Shown one piece after another: positions 4,555 through 5,488 of a DNA stretch of 5,488 bases. Position numbers and translations under genes: made by a program. The notes under the pieces are model-generated. The model was not told the DNA's origin and searched no databases. It was given only the letters and a program-made list of their open reading frames with translations. The DNA is taken from assembly GCA_031282465.1 (NCBI GenBank), contig JAITDR010000145.1, positions 1 through 5,488 on the forward strand, read 5' to 3'. Source of the stretch: Desulfovibrio sp. (GTDB lineage: Bacteria > Desulfobacterota > Desulfovibrionia > Desulfovibrionales > Desulfovibrionaceae). Every line of letters starts with the position of its first letter. The first letter of the stretch is position 1.

Positions 4555-5488
4555 TCACGGCACGGCAAGCACGCGGAGCGTCTGACGGCCGGCGCGCCCC
4601 AGGTCGTCCACGGCCCGCAATTCGGTCACGCCGGTCGGCGGCGTCCAGAGCAGATGCTCCCCCGGTTTGACCGACCCCAGATAGCTGTCGCCCGCAAACC
4701 AGAAAACTTTGCCCGCGTCCGCATCCGCGTCGGCGCTGAGCGGAATGCGGCTGCGCGCCGGGTCCGAGAGCTGTATCCTGTACGTGACGCCCGCCTTGGG
4801 GATGCGGATGCGGGGCGCGTCGCCCGGCATGCCCTCCGCGTCCGGCGACGTCCCGGCCGCGCACTCCGGGCCGAAAGGCGGCGGCGGCGCTTTGACGATG
4901 CCTGCCTGCAGGAAAATCCGCCGCATGTCCGTCGGCCAGAATTCCCATACCTTCTCTTCCGTGTGCCCCGGCACGGGCGTGCAGGCCCGCAGCCCCGTCC
5001 TGCGGTCGACGAGGATGGTCCGGAAAATACCTGAAGAGCGCACAGGCGACACGCCGGGAATAAACAGCGTCTGCACGGTATCCCCGCAGAGCGCCGTGTC
5101 GAGGTCGCCGCTCGCCCTGCATACCTCCACCTGCCGGAGCCGCAGATCCCGCCTGCCCGACCCGACCTTGTCCTCCAGCGGATACAGGTTGCCCAGGGCG
5201 GCCGCCGCCTCCATAAACAGCGGAGCCGCCGTCCCGCTGCCCGTGAGCAACGGGTTGGCCGTGTTGTCGAAGTTGCCGGCCCAGACCACAAGCACATACT
5301 GCCCCACTATGCCCGCCGTCCACGCATCGCGGAAGCCGTTGGACGTCCCGGTCTTTTTGTATACCGGCACCCGCCGGCCGAAAGAGACGACATATTCTCC
5401 GTCTTCTTTCAACATGGACAGCGTAATGAACGCCGCTTCCGGCGAGAGCAGGCGCAGGGGCGCGTCCGGGATGTCCCGCTCTTGCGGC
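4555..5488 (-). CDS. pbpC: Penicillin-binding protein 1C, C-terminal part (5'-truncated by window edge)
   Basis: PbpC is a bifunctional class A penicillin-binding protein: an inner-membrane-anchored periplasmic enzyme with an N-terminal glycosyltransferase and a transpeptidase domain that act on peptidoglycan. Only the last 310 or so residues are in the window. The frame is open to the edge, beyond the internal Met at 5415, and the upstream codons read DAPLRLLSPEAAFITLSML, as expected for PbpC just before the third catalytic motif. That motif, KTGTS (5341-5355), is intact and followed by NGFRDAWTAG and VVWAGNFDN, typical of the transpeptidase end. After a linker with several Cys residues, the last 85 or so residues (about 4558-4815, from PRIRIPKAG through LLWTPPTG to VDDLGRAG) fit the BiPBP_C domain found at the end of PbpC proteins. 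The stop is TGA at 4555-4557. pbpC is often found next to an alpha-2-macroglobulin-like gene (yfhM) upstream; that lies outside the window. higBA follows 42 bases downstream, so read-through into it is possible. Confidence 0.94.
   Translation of the reverse strand, partial: PQERDIPDAPLRLLSPEAAFITLSMLKEDGEYVVSFGRRVPVYKKTGTSNGFRDAWTAGIVGQYVLVVWAGNFDNTANPLLTGSGTAAPLFMEAAAALGNLYPLEDKVGSGRRDLRLRQVEVCRASGDLDTALCGDTVQTLFIPGVSPVRSSGIFRTILVDRRTGLRACTPVPGHTEEKVWEFWPTDMRRIFLQAGIVKAPPPPFGPECAAGTSPDAEGMPGDAPRIRIPKAGVTYRIQLSDPARSRIPLSADADADAGKVFWFAGDSYLGSVKPGEHLLWTPPTGVTELRAVDDLGRAGRQTLRVLAVP

Noticed and set aside
4520..5323. 267-codon frame on the - strand overlapping pbpC in another frame
   Set aside because: It has Gly/Ala/Arg-rich composition and no motif, whereas the pbpC frame has KTGTS and a BiPBP_C-like domain.
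1..5488. CRISPR array, tRNA, rRNA, transposase or prophage genes
   Set aside because: No regularly spaced repeats, cloverleaf-like segments or mobile-element proteins were seen on either strand.

Overview
This is a GC-rich bacterial window with two chromosomal blocks facing each other and a small toxin-antitoxin module between them. The + strand carries the 3' part of secD, a complete secF and a complete MdtA-like efflux adaptor gene. The - strand carries, in transcription order, the 3' part of a penicillin-binding protein 1C gene (pbpC), then higB (toxin) and higA (antitoxin). The two groups converge in a 40-bp gap at 3788-3827. GC content looks near 60% or above, secD and secF are separate genes, and SecF is long. 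By general resemblance this fits a Desulfovibrio-like sulfate reducer (Desulfovibrionaceae), but there is no rRNA or other decisive marker, so the taxonomy is an inference.

Region 1 (1-3787, + strand). SecD (N-terminus cut by the window edge) and SecF are the RND-fold accessory subunits of the Sec translocon, which use the proton gradient to help pull exported proteins across the inner membrane. They are separated by a 117-bp gap (1414-1530/1531) rich in small inverted and direct repeats, including a perfect 10-bp-arm hairpin and a structure near the secF ribosome binding site. SecF is about 369 residues, longer than the usual 300-325, because of roughly 45 extra hydrophobic residues between its second and third classical membrane segments. 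The adaptor gene starts 21 bp after secF and probably shares its mRNA. It closely resembles MdtA, but no RND pump gene follows it in the window, so it looks like an orphan adaptor or the remnant of an mdtABC-type operon.

Region 2 (3828-4547, - strand). A compact higBA toxin-antitoxin module lies here, in the toxin-first order typical of HigBA. It has its own promoter (-35 at 4542-4547, -10 at 4519-4524, 17-bp spacer), and the spacer is almost entirely a palindrome, the expected autoregulatory operator. The position of the -10 box predicts that transcription starts on or near the A of the higB start codon, giving a leaderless toxin mRNA, whereas higA has a strong Shine-Dalgarno. The module looks less GC-rich than its flanks, consistent with horizontal acquisition.

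Region 3 (4555-5488, - strand). This is the C-terminal part of PbpC: the end of the transpeptidase domain with its KTGTS motif, a linker, and a C-terminal BiPBP_C-type domain. Its start lies outside the window.

The genes are individually familiar and I see no clearly new multi-gene system. The points most worth checking are the operator-in-promoter with a predicted leaderless toxin, the orphan adaptor linked to secDF, the SecF insertion, and the structured secD-secF gap.
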